Of a stretch of DNA of 64,000 nucleotides, positions 61,731-64,000 are shown in pieces; the first letter of the stretch is position 1, and every line of letters starts with the position of its first letter. A program made the translations under genes and the position numbers. The notes under the pieces are model-generated. The model was not told the DNA's origin and made no database searches. It saw only the letters and a program-made list of their open reading frames with translations. The DNA is from Ceratobasidium sp. AG-K (lineage: Eukaryota; Basidiomycota; Agaricomycetes; Cantharellales; Ceratobasidiaceae), in the NCBI GenBank assembly GCA_037039685.1, contig JAWNGF010000001.1:3162001-3226000 (forward strand). The letters are read 5' to 3'.

Positions 61731-64000
61731 TGTGGGGAGCAAAAAAGATTCAGAGAGTTGAGTGCGGGGTGTAGATTGGAGTAGTTGCAAGTTTTGCAGA
61801 TGTTACTACCGACCGCGCCCCCTCTGCCTTTTATCTTTCCTGGAATGTAGTTAGAAGGTGTGGGAGCTTTGGGGTGTCATCGTAGAAAGTCCTTGATGAT
61901 CTTGGATAGATGTCCAAAATCTTCTGCCTTCTGTTCCGTGTCTTCTTTGTCTCCATATCCCTTCCATCTGACCCTGTAAAAAAGACCATCCTTTGTTTCC
62001 TTCCAGTCCAAGATCTTTTCTACTTCATATTCTTCCTCTCCTTCTTCAGTAATGATTGGCGGTGGTCAGGGTTGGTTTTGCTTAAACTCCGTGTCTTCTA
62101 TGTAAGGGCTGAGCAAGTCAATGTGGAAAACAGGGTGCACCCTCATTGTTGCTGGCAGAGTGAGCTCATCAGCATGTGATCCTATCTTTTGCTTCACAAC
62201 AAATGGTCCATGCTTCTTGTTATCCAGTTTCTTTGAGGGTCTTTTTGTTTGGATGTTTCTTCCCAGCAGCCATACTAGATCTCCTTCCTGGTACTCATTC
62301 TTTGGTTCTTCCTCCAGGAGCCTTTGGCTCTCCATTGATGCAATTGCTTTGTCGTGGATGCTACACCATTTTTCCATAATGGTGTTTGCTTCGGGAACCG
62401 TTGTTTCTTCTGACAAGATGTTCCACAGTGGTTCCCTGCTGTAGACTATTGCAAAAGGGGAACTACCCGTCACACAGTGCTTCTGCAGATTATAACTGAA
62501 TTCTGCAATTGGTAACAAGTCCGCCCAATCATCTTGCCGGTAGTTGACAAAGGATTGTAGCCAGCCTTCCATCCATTGGTTGATTCTCTCTGTCACTCCA
62601 TCTGTCTGGGGGTGGTAGGCAGTGCTGAAACTTGGGCTAGTTCCAATTCTCTTGTAAATGGCCCTTATAAGTTTAGAATTGAAAGTAGTTCCTCAGTCTG
62701 AGATTGTGCTTTTTGGAACGCCGTGTAGTTTCCAAACATTTGTGACAAAAAGATTTGCCAGCTCGCTTGCCGTGTGAGATTCCTTGCAGGGTATGAAATG
62801 CGCCATTCTTGAGAACCGGTCCACCACTACCATGATGCTGTCTGACCCTCTGGACTTTGGCAATTTTACCACAAAGTCAAATGCTATGTCTTCCCAGGGA
62901 CCTTTTGGAATTGCTAGAGGTTTGATTGGAACTATTGATTTTGATCCCCTTGTTTGTTGGCAGGTCTCGCAGGCTTCCACATATCAGTTTACGCTCTGCG
63001 TCATCCCTGGCCAGAAGTATCTTCTTGATATTAGTTCCAATGTCCTGGCTTGTCCTTGATGCCCTGCAATCCTTGAGTCATGGTGTAGTTGCATGATGGA
63101 CAGTCTGGCTTCCTTATCTTCCAGGACATAAATCTTCCCTTTGTACCATATTAGTCCTTCCTTGAAGTCATAATCCTTTGCGCTATGTTGCAGGGTTCTT
63201 GGTAACATTTCCCTTGAATTGCAGATTTCCTTGATTTTTGCCAGTCCTTCATCAGTTTCCTGTGCTTCCCTGATGGTCGCCATAATGTCTGTGTCCATCT
63301 GTCCCATAAATCCTTTGAATTTTTCGGCCAATATCATGATTTGCTCTGGTGTGGGAATATCCTCATGGTCAGATTGTCTTGACAACAGGTCCGGTTTAGA
63401 CAAAAGGATTCCAGGACGGTATATGATGTCAAAGTTGTAGGAAGCCAGTAGTTGATGCCATCTTGCATGTTGACGGTTGAACGTTCTTGCTTCCTTCCAG
63501 AACTGTAGGTTCCTGTGATTGGTGTAGATAGTGATTGGATTCTTTGTTCCCTCAAGGTATAACCTCCAATGTATCAATGATTCTATGATTGCCATAAGTT
63601 CCTTATCATGGACATTGTAGTTGAGCTGGGCCTCATTGAAGGATTTTGACAGGAACGCTATAGGGTGTAGGTAGCCATTGTCCTGCCTTTGAGACAGAAT
63701 TGCCCCCATTGCTACTGCGCTTGCATCCGTTTCCAGAAAAAAAGGGTTTCTCAGGGTCAGGATGGCATAGTGTGGGCTCCTTGCTAATTTCTGTTTTCAG
63801 GGCGTCAAAGGCTTCCTGTTGATCCTTTTCCCATTTCCATTTGTTATCCTTTCTTGTCAGGGTTGTCAAGGGTTTTGCTAAACAGCTAAAATTTGGTACA
63901 AATCTTTGGTAGAAGTTTGCAAATCCTAGGAATGCCTGAACCTGCTTGACCGTTTTTGGTTCCTTCCATTCCTTTATTGCCTTGACCTTCTCTTCCTCCA
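61295..64000 (-). pseudogene. C2 pol: chromodomain back to RT (5' end outside)
   Basis: Degraded copy of C1 pol. RNase H is at about 63,710-63,400 (MGAILSQRQDNGYLHPIAFL), the integrase zinc site at about 63,080-62,940, and the integrase core at about 62,870-62,560. A chromodomain (about 62,065-61,900) and the overlapping tail to 61,295 follow. Stops include TGA after SVN near 62,984, after TISD at 62,693 and before PPP near 62,066, each at a CGA-type codon. A lengthened A run near 63,735 shifts the frame near RNase H. Confidence 0.88.

Larger units (their letters stand above)
12652..64000 (-). mobile_element. E0: outermost Ty3/gypsy element (right end outside window)
   Basis: Oldest layer of the pile, a family-A-related gypsy element lying on the minus strand. 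Its 3' LTR is 12,652-13,043, followed by chromodomain/integrase and RNase H sequence up to 15,333, where A0 is inserted. A family-C solo LTR sits inside its integrase. The remaining gag, protease, RT and 5' LTR should lie beyond base 64,000, to the right of A0. Its integrase resembles family A but is clearly diverged. Confidence 0.75.
15334..64000 (-). mobile_element. A0: family-A gypsy element, split by B1 and C2
   Basis: A minus-strand family-A element inserted into E0 RNase H. Its 3' LTR is cut in two by B1 (15,334-15,390 and 56,112-56,469; 57 + 358 = 415 bases, the same as the A3 LTR). Pol lies at 56,480-59,875 and gag at 59,911-60,454, where C2 interrupts it. The 5' LTR should lie beyond base 64,000. 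It is heavily mutated, mostly by C-to-T or G-to-A changes. Confidence 0.85.
60455..64000 (-). mobile_element. C2: family-C gypsy element (right part outside window)
   Basis: Minus-strand element inserted in A0 gag. The 3' LTR, ORF3 and pol up to RT are inside the window. It is the same family as C1, but more mutated. Confidence 0.88.

Overview
The window looks like chromosomal DNA of a filamentous basidiomycete. Genes are split by many introns of about 45-80 bases with GT..AG ends, and they encode ordinary eukaryotic proteins (Smc5, exosome Rrp43, a La-related protein, an Alr/Mnr2-type CorA transporter). Everything after 12.65 kb consists of chromodomain-bearing Ty3/gypsy (Tf1/sushi-like) retrotransposons. 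A Rhizoctonia-like agaricomycete is my best guess, but that is inference.

Bases 1-12,651 are compact gene space. In order they hold the 3' end of SMC5 (+), RRP43 (-), a LARP7/Pof8-like gene (+), a small stress-type gene with a 15-base exon (+), a CorA-family Mg2+ transporter (-), a coiled-coil protein (-), a weak small gene (-) and an agaricomycete-type hypothetical gene (-). About 1.9 kb without recognisable genes follows.

Bases 12,652-64,000 form one continuous pile of LTR retrotransposons inserted into each other, six levels deep. E0 (-) contains A0 (-), which contains B1 (+), which contains C1 (-), which contains A1 (+), which contains A2 (-). Side insertions are D1 (-) in C1, A3 (+) and a solo LTR (A4) in B1, a solo family-C LTR in E0, and C2 (-) in A0. 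Most junctions are resolved to the base: LTR pairs have equal or nearly equal length, target-site duplications are 5 bp, and the host reading frame is restored when the insert is removed. Net lengths agree: A1 6.94 kb, A2 6.93 kb, A3 6.95 kb, C1 7.2 kb, D1 7.1 kb. LTR divergence follows nesting order: B1 12/499, C1 9/457, then A1, A2, A3 and D1 with 1-2 substitutions each. E0 and A0 run off the right edge.

The elements encode gag (coiled coil, capsid-like region, CCHC knuckle) and pol (protease, reverse transcriptase, RNase H, integrase, chromodomain). All four families with both LTRs visible lack a tRNA-type primer site. Instead, 12-14 bases lying 2 bases inside the 5' LTR are the exact complement of the predicted transcript 5' end, 31-34 bases downstream of a TATA box, which is the arrangement of Tf1-like self-priming.

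Three things go beyond a standard gypsy element. (1) Family A has a 1.45-kb leader with no ATG in any sense frame, yet with long open frames that contain no methionine. (2) Families B, C and D carry an extra gene (ORF3) overlapping the 3' end of pol in another frame; in C and D it bears SUMO-interaction-like motifs. (3) The gag of A and D has a small SH3/Tudor-like segment before the zinc knuckle. Most inactivating mutations are C-to-T changes, often CGA to TGA.
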